Source of the DNA: Actinomycetospora chiangmaiensis DSM 45062
GTDB lineage: Bacteria; Actinomycetota; Actinomycetes; Mycobacteriales; Pseudonocardiaceae
Reading direction: 5' to 3'
DNA length: 64,000 nucleotides
Assembly (NCBI RefSeq): GCF_000379625.1
Contig: NZ_KB903223.1
Coordinates: 43,090 to 107,089 of the forward strand
Shown here: piece by piece, positions 15,934-24,599 of the stretch
Numbering within the stretch: position 1 is the first letter of the stretch
How the letters are laid out: the number at the start of each line of letters is the position of its first letter
Notes under the pieces: generated by a model
What the model was told of the DNA's origin: nothing
Seen by the model: the letters and a program-made list of their open reading frames with translations, nothing else
Database searches by the model: none
Program-made: the position numbers and the translations under genes

Positions 15934-17159
15934 CCACCGTCAGCGAGACCGAGCTCGACGAGTTCACCGAGCGGGCCCGGGAGTGGCTCGCGGAGACCGT
16001 GCCTCCGCGCGGGGACGACGACCGCCGCTCGGTGGCGGTCTTCCACGACCTCCCGTTCGACGAGGAGCGCGCTCTCCTCGATCGCATCCGCGGCTGGCTC
16101 CGGACGAGGTTCGACGCCGGGTACGGCGCCCTCTCCTGGCCCGTGGAGCACCACGGCGCCGGGCTGTCCGGGCTGCACGAGGAGGCGTTCGCCGAGGTCG
16201 AGCGCGAGTTCTCGACGCCGGGTCAGCACGAGCTGACCTCGGTGTCGACGGCCCTCGTCGCGCCCACCGTGCAGCTGTTCGGCACCCCGGCGCAGACCGA
16301 GGCGCTGGTCCGCCCGCTCCTGCGCGGCGACCTCACCGCCTGCCAGCTGTTCTCCGAGCCCGCGGCGGGCTCCGACCTCGCGGGCCTCGCCACGAAGGCC
16401 GTCCGCGACGGCGACGACTGGGTCGTCACCGGGCAGAAGGTCTGGAGCTCGGGGGCGCAGTTCGCCGACTGGGGCGAGCTGATCTGCCGGACCGACCCCG
16501 ACGTGCCCAAGCACCAGGGCCTGACCGCCTTCCTGCTGCGCATGGACACCCCTGGCGTCGACGTCCGGCCGCTGCGCCAGATGTCGGGCGGGACCTCGTT
16601 CTGCGAGGTGTTCCTCGACGAGGTCCGCATCCCCGACGCCTGGCGCCTGGGCGAGGTCGGCGGCGGCTGGGGCGTCACGCTCGCGACCCTGGGCTTCGAG
16701 CGCGGCCACTCGGGCGCCAACGCCGACCTCGGCGGCGGCTTCGACCAGCTCGTCGAGGACGCCCGGCGCCTCGGGCGGACCGGCGATCCCGAGGTCCGCC
16801 GCCTCCTCGCCGCCGTGTACGCCGCGGAGCGGGTCGCGGCAGCCTCCGCGCAGCGCGACCGCGAGGCCCGCCTGGCCGGCGAGGAGAACGGCGCGATCGG
16901 GTCGCTGCGCAAGCTCGCGTGGACCGAGCGCCTCTCGCTCGTCTCCCGGGCCGCCGCCGCCGTCCTCGGGACCCGGCTGATCGCCGACGCCGGGGACGGC
17001 AGCTTCCGCTGGACCGAGCACGTCCTCGGCGCCCCGGGCTACCGGATCGCCGGCGGGTCGGACGAGGTCCAGCGCACGATCATCGCGGAGCGCCTGCTGG
17101 GCCTGCCGCCGGAACCTCGCGCCGACCGCGGGGTGGCCTGGAAGGACATCCCTCGATGA
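15930..17159 (+). CDS. Acyl-CoA dehydrogenase
   Basis: 409 aa, full length. CQLFSEPAAGSDLAG (138-152) and VVTGQKVWSSGAQFAD (165-180) are the usual signatures for substrate and FAD binding. The C-terminal motif is YRIAGGSDEVQRTIIAERLLGLP, in which the place often taken by catalytic Glu (EGT) is Gly375. Enzymes with GG(S/T)xEVQR occur in the FadE28/29-like heteromeric dehydrogenases of steroid side-chain degradation, where only one subunit supplies the base. A partner could be the smaller dehydrogenase at 20833. The ATG overlaps the preceding stop. Confidence 0.87.
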   Translation: MTTVSETELDEFTERAREWLAETVPPRGDDDRRSVAVFHDLPFDEERALLDRIRGWLRTRFDAGYGALSWPVEHHGAGLSGLHEEAFAEVEREFSTPGQHELTSVSTALVAPTVQLFGTPAQTEALVRPLLRGDLTACQLFSEPAAGSDLAGLATKAVRDGDDWVVTGQKVWSSGAQFADWGELICRTDPDVPKHQGLTAFLLRMDTPGVDVRPLRQMSGGTSFCEVFLDEVRIPDAWRLGEVGGGWGVTLATLGFERGHSGANADLGGGFDQLVEDARRLGRTGDPEVRRLLAAVYAAERVAAASAQRDREARLAGEENGAIGSLRKLAWTERLSLVSRAAAAVLGTRLIADAGDGSFRWTEHVLGAPGYRIAGGSDEVQRTIIAERLLGLPPEPRADRGVAWKDIPR

Positions 17160-17965
17160 CGGACACGGTGAGTACCCCGGTGGCCGACGCCGTCGCGGCG
17201 GCCCGCCCGGACCCGCAGCCCCTCGGCGGTCGGACCGCGCTGATCACGGGCGGGTCCCGTGGCCTGGGGCGCGAGATCGCGATCGCGTTCGCGGCGGCGG
17301 GCGCGGACGTCGCGATCGCCTCGCGCAAGAAGGAGGCCTGCGTCGAGCTGGCCGGAGAGCTCACGGCGGCCACGGGCCGTCGGGTCACCGCCCACGGCGT
17401 CCACGTCGGGCACTGGGACGAGGTCGACGCCCTGCTCGACGAGGTCGAGGCGGAGCTGGGGCCGGTCGACGTCCTGGTGAACAACGCCGGCATCGCCCCG
17501 ACCTACCCGTCGCTGGACAAGGTCTCCGAGGAACTCTTCGACAAGGTCTTCGCGGTCAACGTCAAGGGCCCGTTCCGGCTCACGGCGCTGGCGGGGGCGC
17601 GGATGGTGCAGCGCGGTGGTGGTGTGGTCCTCAACATCTCGTCGATGGGCTCGGGGCGGCCCACGGCGGGCGACCTGCCCTACACCGCGGCGAAGTCGGC
17701 GCTCAACACGCTGACCGCCGGGTTCGCGCAGGAGTACGGCCCGGCGGTGCGGGTCAACACGATCCTCGCCGGCCCCTTCGCCACCGACATCAGCCGGTCG
17801 TGGGACCCGGACGCGGTGGCACGGATGGCGCAGGACTGGCCGCTGCAGCGCGTGGGGGAGCCCGGCGAGATCGTCGGCGCGGCCCTGCACCTCTGCGGGC
17901 CCGGCGCGAGCTACACCACCGGCGCGCTCCTGGCGGTCGACGGCGGACGGCTGGCCGCGCCGTGA
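17156..17965 (+). CDS. SDR family oxidoreductase
   Basis: 269 aa classical SDR with a 24-residue N-terminal extension. TGGSRGLG at 31-38, the downstream ASRKKEACVELAGEL suggests NADP preference (Ser-Arg-Lys), NNAG at 108-111, Ser at 161-162 and Tyr175/Lys179. The C-terminus ends DGGRLAAP. It likely acts on a beta-hydroxy- or ketoacyl-CoA intermediate. Overlaps of 4 nt link it to the acyl-CoA dehydrogenase before and the DUF35 gene after. Confidence 0.86.
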   Translation: MTDTVSTPVADAVAAARPDPQPLGGRTALITGGSRGLGREIAIAFAAAGADVAIASRKKEACVELAGELTAATGRRVTAHGVHVGHWDEVDALLDEVEAELGPVDVLVNNAGIAPTYPSLDKVSEELFDKVFAVNVKGPFRLTALAGARMVQRGGGVVLNISSMGSGRPTAGDLPYTAAKSALNTLTAGFAQEYGPAVRVNTILAGPFATDISRSWDPDAVARMAQDWPLQRVGEPGEIVGAALHLCGPGASYTTGALLAVDGGRLAAP

Positions 17966-18378
17966 CCGCGCCCAGGTTCGTCGACCCGTCCCTGCTCAGC
18001 GACACCGAGGAGGGGCCCGCCCTGCTCGGCAGCCGGTGCACCGACTGCGGCGCCCACACCTTCCCGCGCCAGGGCGGCTGCCCGCGGTGCACCGGAGCGG
18101 GGATGGCGGACGTCGTCCTCTCCCGGACCGGGACGCTCTGGTCCTTCACCACCCAGGGATTCCGGCCGAAGCCGCCCTACACCGGCACCGAGGCCCACGA
18201 GCCCTACGCCGTCGGCTACGTCGAGCTGCCCGGACAGCTGCTCGTCGAGACCCGGCTCGTCGAGGCCGACCCGGACCGCCTGGAGATCGGGATGCCCGTC
18301 GAGCTCGCCCTGGTGCCCTTCCGGGACGACCCGGACGGCCCCGTGCACACGTTCGCGTTCGTGAGGAGGACGCCATGA
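17962..18378 (+). CDS. Zn-ribbon / OB-fold protein of the DUF35 family
   Basis: 138 aa. A rubredoxin-like zinc ribbon (CTDCG...CPRC, residues about 28-45) is followed by an OB-fold domain (TLWSFTTQGFRPKPPY, PYAVGYVELPGQLLVETRLV). DUF35 proteins form obligate complexes with thiolase-fold partners; in cholesterol degradation the DUF35 domain of ChsH2 activates the retro-aldolase Ltp2. Here it lies immediately before a thiolase-fold gene with overlapping codons. It lacks the MaoC hydratase domain that is fused in ChsH2. GTG 17962 overlaps the previous stop. Confidence 0.87.
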   Translation: MTAPRFVDPSLLSDTEEGPALLGSRCTDCGAHTFPRQGGCPRCTGAGMADVVLSRTGTLWSFTTQGFRPKPPYTGTEAHEPYAVGYVELPGQLLVETRLVEADPDRLEIGMPVELALVPFRDDPDGPVHTFAFVRRTP

Positions 18379-19532
18379 GCGGCGTCGCGATCGTCGGGAT
18401 CGGCATGCACCGGTTCGGGCGCACCGAGGGGGTGTCCGGACGCGCCCAGGCCGTCCACGCCGCCCGCCGGGCGCTCGACGACGCCGGGCTGCGGTTCTCC
18501 GACATGCAGTTCGGCTTCGGGGGCTCCCACTCCGCCGGGGACGCGGACACGCTCGTCTCCGAACTCGGGCTCACCGGGTTGCCGTTCATCAACGTCGCGA
18601 ACGGGTGCGCGACCGGCGGCTCGGCCCTCATCGCCGCGGACGCCGCGATCCGCTCCGGGACGCACGACCTCGGGATCGTCATCGGGTTCGACAAGCACCC
18701 GCGCGGCGCCTTCGACACGGATCCGGCCGACCACGGGATCGGGTCCTGGTACGGCGAGACCGGGATGATGGTGACGACCCAGTTCTTCGGGATGAAGATC
18801 CAGCGCTACCTGCACGACCACGGGATCAAGCCCGACGTGCTCGCCGAGGTCGCCGCCAAGGCCTTCCGCAACGGCGCCCGGAACCCGATGGCCTGGCGGC
18901 GGAAGGAGATGGCCGCCGCGGAGATCGCCGCCGCGCCGATGATCTCCCACCCGCTGACGCAGTACATGTACTGCTCGCCGGCCGAGGGCGCCGTCGCGCT
19001 GGTGCTCTGCCGTGCCGAGGACGCCCACCACTACACCGACCGGCCCGTGTTCCTGGCGGCCGCGACGTTCCGCAGCCGCCGCTACGGGTCGTTCGAGGTC
19101 TTCTCGCCGTGGCTCGCCCTCGACCGCGCCGAGTCGCCGACCGTCGAGGCCGCCGCGGCGGCGTTCGCGGCGGCCGGGCTCGCGCCGTCGGAGGTCGACG
19201 TCGCCCAGATCCAGGACACCGAGTCCGGCGCCGAGCTCATGCACATGGCCGAGACCGGGCTGTGTGCCCACGGCGAGCAGGAGGAGCTGATCCTCTCCGG
19301 CGCCACCGCGATCGAGGGCCGGCTGCCGGTCAACACCGACGGCGGGTGCCTGGCCAACGGCGAGCCGATCGGCGCCTCGGGTCTGCGCCAGGTCCACGAG
19401 AACGTGCTCCAGCTGCGCGGCGACGCCGGCGAGCACCAGATCCCGGGTGACCCGCAGGTCGGGTTCACCCACGTCTACGGCGCGCCGGGCATCTCCGCCT
19501 GCACCGTGCTGACCCGCGAGGAGCGGTCATGA
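18375..19532 (+). CDS. Thiolase-fold protein, Ltp2/SCP2-thiolase-like (probable retro-aldolase)
   Basis: 385 aa. The thiolase nucleophile position is kept (Cys78 in VANGCATGG), but the usual GHPxGASG reads GEPIGASG (329-336), so the catalytic His is Glu330, and the C-terminal CxG segment is replaced by VYGAPGISAC with Tyr368. Loss of these residues is typical of lipid-transfer-protein-like thiolases such as Ltp2, which cleave by retro-aldol chemistry with a DUF35 partner. I therefore favour C-C cleavage of a tertiary or beta-hydroxy acyl-CoA over thiolysis. GAGGAGG precedes ATG 18375, which overlaps the DUF35 stop. Confidence 0.82.
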   Translation: MSGVAIVGIGMHRFGRTEGVSGRAQAVHAARRALDDAGLRFSDMQFGFGGSHSAGDADTLVSELGLTGLPFINVANGCATGGSALIAADAAIRSGTHDLGIVIGFDKHPRGAFDTDPADHGIGSWYGETGMMVTTQFFGMKIQRYLHDHGIKPDVLAEVAAKAFRNGARNPMAWRRKEMAAAEIAAAPMISHPLTQYMYCSPAEGAVALVLCRAEDAHHYTDRPVFLAAATFRSRRYGSFEVFSPWLALDRAESPTVEAAAAAFAAAGLAPSEVDVAQIQDTESGAELMHMAETGLCAHGEQEELILSGATAIEGRLPVNTDGGCLANGEPIGASGLRQVHENVLQLRGDAGEHQIPGDPQVGFTHVYGAPGISACTVLTREERS

Positions 19533-20836
19533 GTTGGGGATTCGAGTCCGAGCCCGAGGTGGCCGCGGAACTGGAGTGGGTCGAGGCGTTCGTCCGCGAC
19601 GAGATCGAGCCCGTCGACCTCGTCGTCGAGCACGCGTGGAACCCGCGCGACCCGGTGCGCAACGCGCTCATCAGGCCGCTGCAGGAGAAGGTCAAGGAGC
19701 GTCGGCTCTGGGCGTGCCACCTCGGCCCGGAGCTGGGCGGGGAGGGGTACGGCCAGCTGCGCCTCGCGCTGCTCAACGAGAAGCTCGGCCGCACCCATTC
19801 CGGCCCCGTCGTGTTCGGCTGCCAGGCGCCCGACTCCGGCAACGCCGAGATCCTCGCCCACTACGGCACCGACTTCCTGAAGAAGACCTACCTGGAGCCG
19901 CTGATCGCGGGCGACATCGTCTCCAGCTTCTCCATGACCGAGCCGCACGGCGGCTCCGACCCGACCGGGTTCCGCACCACCGCCGTCCTCGACGGCGACG
20001 AGTGGGTGATCAACGGCGAGAAGTGGTTCTCCAGCCACGCGCTGTTCGCGGAGTTCCTCATCGTCATGGCCGTCACCGAACCGGACGCTGAGCCGCACCG
20101 GTCGATGTCGATGTTCGTCGTCCCGGCGGACACCCCCGGGATCCAGCGGGTGCGGGACACCTCGGTCTGGGGGCACGACGAGCCGGTCGGCACCCACCAG
20201 TACCTGCGCTACCACGACGTCCGCATCCCGGCCGAGAACATCCTGGGGGAGCGTGGCGAGGGCTTCGCCGTCGCCCAGACCCGCCTCGGCGGCGGCCGCA
20301 TCCACCACGCCATGCGCACGGTCGGGCTCGTGACCGCGGCCTTCGAGATGATGAAGCGGCGGGCGGTGTCGCGGACCAGCAGGGGGCGTCGGCTCGCCGA
20401 GCAGCAGCTCGTCCAGGCGATGATCGCCGACACCTGGATCGAGCTCACGCAGTTCCGCCTGCTCGTGCTGCAGACGGCGTGGAAGATCGACCGCTACCAG
20501 GACTACCGCAAGGTCCGCGCCGACATCGCCGCGGTGAAGGCGGCCATGCCGAAGGTGCTCGCCGACGCCGCCGGGCGCGCCATCCAGATCCACGGCTCGC
20601 TCGGCATCTCGAAGGAGTTGCCGTTCGGCAAGTGGGTCCTCGAGTCGTACCACATGGGTCTCGCCGACGGCGCCACCGAGATCCACAAGGTCAACCTCGC
20701 CCAGGCCCTGCTGCGCGGGACCGAGCCCGACGACGGGCTCTTCCCGCCCTACATCCTGCCCACCCGCCGCGCGGAGTCCCGGGAGCGCTACGCCGAGGTG
20801 CTGGCCGCCGCGGCCGACGACGGGGAGACCCCGTGA
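19529..20836 (+). CDS. Acyl-CoA dehydrogenase, ACAD11/FadE-like
   Basis: 435 aa. SFSMTEPHGGSDPTGFRTTA and WVINGEKWFSSHA are the FAD/substrate signatures, and the C-terminal segment is GLADGATEIHKVNLAQALL, with Asp rather than Glu in the DGxxE/H motif, as in ACAD11-type enzymes that occur with APH-like kinases. The kinase gene at 14153 is in the same operon, which supports that link. ATG 19529 overlaps the stop of the thiolase gene. It should dehydrogenate a CoA ester at C2-C3 or deal with a 4-hydroxyacyl-CoA route. Confidence 0.87.
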   Translation: MSWGFESEPEVAAELEWVEAFVRDEIEPVDLVVEHAWNPRDPVRNALIRPLQEKVKERRLWACHLGPELGGEGYGQLRLALLNEKLGRTHSGPVVFGCQAPDSGNAEILAHYGTDFLKKTYLEPLIAGDIVSSFSMTEPHGGSDPTGFRTTAVLDGDEWVINGEKWFSSHALFAEFLIVMAVTEPDAEPHRSMSMFVVPADTPGIQRVRDTSVWGHDEPVGTHQYLRYHDVRIPAENILGERGEGFAVAQTRLGGGRIHHAMRTVGLVTAAFEMMKRRAVSRTSRGRRLAEQQLVQAMIADTWIELTQFRLLVLQTAWKIDRYQDYRKVRADIAAVKAAMPKVLADAAGRAIQIHGSLGISKELPFGKWVLESYHMGLADGATEIHKVNLAQALLRGTEPDDGLFPPYILPTRRAESRERYAEVLAAAADDGETP

Positions 20837-21948
20837 GCCTGCGCCTCACCCCCGACGCCGACGCCGAGGACCTGCGCGCGGTCGTCCGGGACTTCCTCGA
20901 GCGGCGCACCGAACCGTCCCGCGACCCCGACCCGACCTGGGACCGCAACCTGTGGCGCCGCTTCGCCGCCGAGCTCGGGGTCGCCGCGCTCGACGTGGGC
21001 GAGGAGTTCGGCGGCGCCGGCGCGAGCTTCCGCGAGGTCGCCGTGGTCGCCGAGGAGCTCGGCCGTCGGCCGGTGCGGCTGCCCTGGTTCTCCACGGCCG
21101 TGCTCGCGGTCGGTGCCCTCACCGCACTGAGCGGCACCGACGACCTCCGTCGTGACCTCCTGACCGACCTCTCGAGCGGGGAACGGACGGCGGCCTTCGC
21201 CTGGCGCGAGGACCACGACGGCTGGGATCCGGACCGCCTGACGACGCGTGCCGAGGGCGACGACGACGGCGGGTGGCGCCTGCACGGCGCGAAGCTCCAG
21301 GTCGTCGAAGGTGCCACCGCGGACGTGCTGCTCGTGGTCGCCGCGGTCGAGGGCGAGCCGGCGGTGTTCGTCGTCGACGGCGCGGCCGAGGGCCTGGTGC
21401 GCTCGCCGCTGCGGGCGCTCGACCCCAATCGGCAGCTCGCCGACGTCCTGCTCGACGGGGTGCCGGCACAGCGGGTGGGGCAGCCCGGCGACGCCCGCGA
21501 CGTGGTCGCCCGGGTCCTCGAGCGGGGGCGGGCCGCGCTCGCCTGCGAACAGACCGGCGGGGCGGCGGCCGCGCTGGAGCTCTCGGTCGCCTACGCCGCG
21601 GACCGGGTCCAGTTCGGCCGCCCGATCGCGACGTTCCAGGCGATCAAACACCGCTGCGCGGACATGGCGGTCCGGGTGGAGGCGGCGCGCTCGGCGTCGT
21701 GGTGGGCCGCGGCCGCCCTTGCCGAGGCCTCGTCGGAGGCGCCCACCGCGGTGGCGACGGCCGCGCTGGTCTGCGGCGAGGCCTACGCCTGGGTGGCGGC
21801 CGAGACCGTCCAGGTCCACGGCGGGATCGGCTTCACCTGGGAGCACGTGGCCCACCTCCACGTCCGGCGCGCGGCCACCGACGCGGTGCTGCTCGGGGCC
21901 GGCCACGACGAGGCGCTGCTCGCGGCGATCGGGTTCCCGAGCGCATGA
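20833..21948 (+). CDS. Acyl-CoA dehydrogenase, short subunit type
   Basis: 371 aa from the GTG overlapping the preceding stop. It has the N-terminal helical domain, a weakly conserved middle beta-domain, and the C-terminal FGRPIATFQAIKHRCADM and VQVHGGIGFTWEHVAHLHVRRA segments. There is no EGT/GGT motif, as expected for the partner subunit of heteromeric FadE28-like dehydrogenases. It may pair with the product of 15930. Its TGA stop is the first part of operator site 5, so the TetR gene promoter begins within the end of this gene. Confidence 0.85.
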   Translation: MSLRLTPDADAEDLRAVVRDFLERRTEPSRDPDPTWDRNLWRRFAAELGVAALDVGEEFGGAGASFREVAVVAEELGRRPVRLPWFSTAVLAVGALTALSGTDDLRRDLLTDLSSGERTAAFAWREDHDGWDPDRLTTRAEGDDDGGWRLHGAKLQVVEGATADVLLVVAAVEGEPAVFVVDGAAEGLVRSPLRALDPNRQLADVLLDGVPAQRVGQPGDARDVVARVLERGRAALACEQTGGAAAALELSVAYAADRVQFGRPIATFQAIKHRCADMAVRVEAARSASWWAAAALAEASSEAPTAVATAALVCGEAYAWVAAETVQVHGGIGFTWEHVAHLHVRRAATDAVLLGAGHDEALLAAIGFPSA

Positions 21949-21958
21949 ACCCGGTTCA
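21946..21958. promoter_or_regulatory. Island operator site 5 (TGAACC-N1-GGTTCA) before the TetR gene
   Basis: TGAACCCGGTTCA is a perfect 13-bp palindrome with one central base. A TAGGGT -10-like box lies at 21968-21973, so the site occupies the -35 region of the TetR gene and suggests autorepression. It overlaps the stop codon of the preceding gene. Confidence 0.75.
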
Positions 21959-22004
21959 GGCGCTGACTAGGGTGAGGGCGACCCATCTGCCGAAAGGGCC
22001 GCCC

Positions 22005-22664
22005 ATGAGCATCGCCGCACTCACCGAGACCGACGACGGCCCGCGGTCCAAGCGTCCCGCGATCCTGGCCGCGGCCGTGGAGTGCTTCGGGGAGGCCGGG
22101 TACGAGGGCACGAAGTGGTCGGCGGTGGCGGACCGGGTCGGGATCGGGCAGACCGCGCTCTACCACTACTTCGAGTCCAAGGCCCACTGCCTGCTCACCG
22201 TCATGCGCCTGGGGCTGCGGAACTCCGAGACCGCGTTCCACGCGGCGACGGCCGACGCGCCGACCGCCCTCGCCGGTCTGGGCGCCGCCGTCGGCGCGGC
22301 CTACGCGCTCTCCCCGCAGGAGGTCCAGCAGAACCGGATCCTCGTCGCCAACATCGGTCTGCTCGCGACGCCGCGGTCCTCCGAGCGGGAGGAGAAGGAA
22401 CGCCTCGCGTCCCGCGACCTCGTCGTGCGGGTGGAGCGCAACTGGGTCGAGCTGATCGAGCGCGGCATCGCCGACGGCGAGTTCCCCGACCGCGACCCGG
22501 TGATCATGGCGCGCAGCCTGCTGGGGCTGATCACCGGCGTGTGGCGGTGGTACCGCCCGGACGGGGCGCTCGACCTGGACGACATCGCGACCTTCATGGC
22601 GGGCTGCGCGGCCCGCATGGTCGCCGCCGAGGAACCCGTGACCGTCGAGGAGGACGGCAGATGA
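22005..22664 (+). CDS. TetR family transcriptional regulator, probable island repressor
   Basis: 219 aa. The N-terminal HTH reads ILAAAVECFGEAGYEGTKWS then VADRVGIGQTALYHYFESK, a standard TetR domain; the C-terminal ligand domain is all-helical with RVERNWVELIERGIADGEF and LLGLITGVWRWYRPDG, similar in style to fatty-acid or steroid-responsive TetR proteins that sense acyl-CoA esters. It has its own promoter with a perfect palindrome (21946-21958), and palindromes of the same kind precede other island operons. The ATG overlaps nothing upstream; its stop overlaps the next ATG. Confidence 0.9.
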   Translation: MSIAALTETDDGPRSKRPAILAAAVECFGEAGYEGTKWSAVADRVGIGQTALYHYFESKAHCLLTVMRLGLRNSETAFHAATADAPTALAGLGAAVGAAYALSPQEVQQNRILVANIGLLATPRSSEREEKERLASRDLVVRVERNWVELIERGIADGEFPDRDPVIMARSLLGLITGVWRWYRPDGALDLDDIATFMAGCAARMVAAEEPVTVEEDGR

Positions 22665-23020
22665 TCATCGAGGAGTACTACGGACGGCTCGACGGGGCGG
22701 ACCCGCTGAGCGGGCTCGACCTGGTCGCCCCGGACGTCGAGTTCCTCATCGCGATCCCCGGGCGGGACGTCCGCGGCTCCGGCCGGGCCGACCTGGAGGC
22801 GTACGTGGTGGGTCGTCCGCCCGTGGGGCGTCGCCACCACGTCCGCCGGCGCGCCGTCGACGGCGACCTCGAGATGGTGCACGGCATCGTCACCGAGGCG
22901 GACGGCCGCGGGACCGGGTCGTTCACCGCGACCGCCCTCGTCACCGACGGGCTCGTCCGGCGCTACCAGGCGTTCTTCCGCCCCGACTTCGGCATGTTCG
23001 ACCTGCCCGTGGGCGGCTGA
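22661..23020 (+). CDS. SnoaL-like / NTF2-fold protein
   Basis: 119 aa. The size, the opening helix IIEEYYGRLDGAD, the strand VEFLIAIPGRDVRG and the closing RYQAFFRPDF fit the SnoaL-like cone-shaped fold. Members isomerise, hydrate or simply bind small hydrophobic compounds; some serve as steroid isomerases. No catalytic residue can be assigned by eye. It overlaps the TetR stop by 4 nt and is followed by a nitroreductase gene after one base. Confidence 0.65.
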   Translation: MIIEEYYGRLDGADPLSGLDLVAPDVEFLIAIPGRDVRGSGRADLEAYVVGRPPVGRRHHVRRRAVDGDLEMVHGIVTEADGRGTGSFTATALVTDGLVRRYQAFFRPDFGMFDLPVGG

Positions 23021-23021
23021 G

Positions 23022-23714
23022 GTGGACGCCGACGAGGTCCTCACGACGACCCGGGCGGTCCGGCGCCGCCTCGACCCCACCCGCCCCGTCCCGCTGGACG
23101 TGATCCGGGAGTGCGTCGAGGTGGCGCTGCAGGCCCCGGCCGGGTCCAACCTGCCGCGGACCCGCTTCGTCGTCGTCCGGGACCCCGCGTTGCGGGCCGG
23201 GCTGGCGGACCTCTACACCGCGGTCTACGAGGGGACCTATCGCGGGTCCGAGGGCTACATCGGCCGGGTGGCCACCGAGGACGCCGGAGCGGCCCGCACG
23301 CAGGAGCGCACGACGCGCTCGGCCGACGCGCTCGCGACCGCCCTGCACGAGGTCGACACGATCCTCATCGCCTGCCTGGAGGGCGCACGGCTCGACGGCG
23401 CCTCCGCGATGGCGAGCGCGTCGCTGCTCGGCGGCGTGCTGCCGGCGACGTGGAGCTTCATGCTCGCCGCCCGGGCCCGCGGCCTGGGCACCTGCTGGAC
23501 GACGATGCACCTCGCCCGCGAGCGCGAGGCGGCCGAGCTGCTCGGCATCCCGTACGACCGGGTCCAGCAGGTCTGTCTGACGCCGGTGGCCTACACGGTG
23601 GGGGAGCGGTTCGGCCGCGCCCGCCGACCCGCCGTCGACGACGTCCTGCACGTGGACGGGTGGGACGAGAGCCTCCCGTCCGCCCCGGACGTCCGCGGCC
23701 TCGCGGCCCGCTGA
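23022..23714 (+). CDS. Nitroreductase family protein (FMN-dependent)
   Basis: 230 aa. TTRAVRRRLDPTRPVPLDVI with the FMN-contacting Arg residues, LQAPAGSNLPRTRFVVV, SLLGGVLPATWSFMLAARARGLGTCW and the closing GERFGRARRP are characteristic of the nitroreductase fold. In catabolic clusters such proteins often act as enoate or dehydrogenation enzymes rather than on nitro groups. The GTG at 23022 lies one base after the previous stop; no strong ribosome-binding site is visible, so translation may be coupled. Substrate unknown. Confidence 0.85.
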   Translation: MDADEVLTTTRAVRRRLDPTRPVPLDVIRECVEVALQAPAGSNLPRTRFVVVRDPALRAGLADLYTAVYEGTYRGSEGYIGRVATEDAGAARTQERTTRSADALATALHEVDTILIACLEGARLDGASAMASASLLGGVLPATWSFMLAARARGLGTCWTTMHLAREREAAELLGIPYDRVQQVCLTPVAYTVGERFGRARRPAVDDVLHVDGWDESLPSAPDVRGLAAR

Positions 23715-23772
23715 GGGGCCGGTCGGGCCGGTCCACCGGCGACGACGGCCGCGGTCCGCCGTCGCCTGGGTC

Positions 23773-24468
23773 TCACGTGTGGAGGCGGTCGAGCAGGGCG
23801 GCCAGGTCGTCCGGCGCGCTGATCATGGGCAGGTGGCCGGTGTCCATCCACTCCACGTCGGCGCCGGTGAGCGCCACCGAACGCTCCTGCAGGTCGGGGG
23901 TGTAGCAGTGGTCCGCGGCCAGGCGGACGTAGGTGCGCGGGACGTCGAGGCGGTAGCCGGACAGGTCCACGACCTCCGAGAGCAGCGCCGCGGAGTCGTC
24001 CACCATCCGGTCGAGGGCGGACGCCGCCGTCGCGTCGTCCATGTCGTTGCAGAGCATGGCGTGGGCCGCCTCGCGTCCCTGGCTGTAGACCCCGCCGGCG
24101 AGCGACGCCTCGACGGCCTCCCGGACACCGGGGTCGATCTGGTCGAGCACGCGGGTGCCGTCCGGCGGGACGACGGCGGAGAGCAGGACGACGCGGCGGA
24201 GACGGTCACCGAGCGGTCCCATCACCCGCGGCACCGTGACGCCGGCGAAGGAGTGTCCGACGAGGACGACGTCGTCGAGCCCCCGGGCGTCGACGTCGGC
24301 GAGCACGGCGTCGGCGCAGTCCTGCAGGGTGACCTTCCGGACGTCGACGTCGGCCCGGCTCCCGCGGCCCGGCAGATCGACCGCGAGGGCCTCGTGCGTC
24401 AGTCGGGGGACGAGCTCGTCCCAGCAGGCCGCGCCGTAGCCGGCGCCGTGGATGAGGACGAAGGACAT
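23773..24468 (-). CDS. Alpha/beta hydrolase
   Basis: 231 aa. FVLIHGAGYGAACWDELVPRL contains the oxyanion HG; the nucleophile is Ser in VGHSFAGV, and the closing His is in WMDTGHLPMIS. The lid region is short, similar to plant esterase/MenH-like small hydrolases. It could hydrolyse a lactone, ester or CoA thioester of the pathway. ATG 24468 follows GGAGC. Its promoter region carries operator site 6 with a TAATTT -10-like sequence on the minus strand, so it is a divergent member of the regulon. Confidence 0.87.
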   Translation of the reverse strand: MSFVLIHGAGYGAACWDELVPRLTHEALAVDLPGRGSRADVDVRKVTLQDCADAVLADVDARGLDDVVLVGHSFAGVTVPRVMGPLGDRLRRVVLLSAVVPPDGTRVLDQIDPGVREAVEASLAGGVYSQGREAAHAMLCNDMDDATAASALDRMVDDSAALLSEVVDLSGYRLDVPRTYVRLAADHCYTPDLQERSVALTGADVEWMDTGHLPMISAPDDLAALLDRLHT

Positions 24469-24518
24469 GGGGTGCTCCGGTCGGTCGGGAGGTCGAGGCG
24501 GCATCGCCTCGCCAGAAA

Positions 24519-24536
24519 TTAACTGAAGTCAGTTCA
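24519..24536. promoter_or_regulatory. Island operator site 6 (TTAACT-N6-AGTTCA)
   Basis: TTAACTGAAGTCAGTTCA has 8-bp arms with one mismatch, the same 18-bp layout as sites 1 and 2. It lies 51 bp before the start of the hydrolase gene (minus) and 64 bp before site 7. Confidence 0.7.
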
Positions 24537-24599
24537 GGAGTCCACGGCGGAATGCTTGCCGGGGCGGCAACGGCCTGCCTAGGGTGGAGGTGGGCAAAC

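Noticed and set aside
17962..21948. Complete cholesterol side-chain (igr-type) operon
   Set aside because: The DUF35-thiolase-dehydrogenase group is similar, but cyp125, chsH1 and the MaoC domain of chsH2 are missing and SDRs, kinase and ligase differ.
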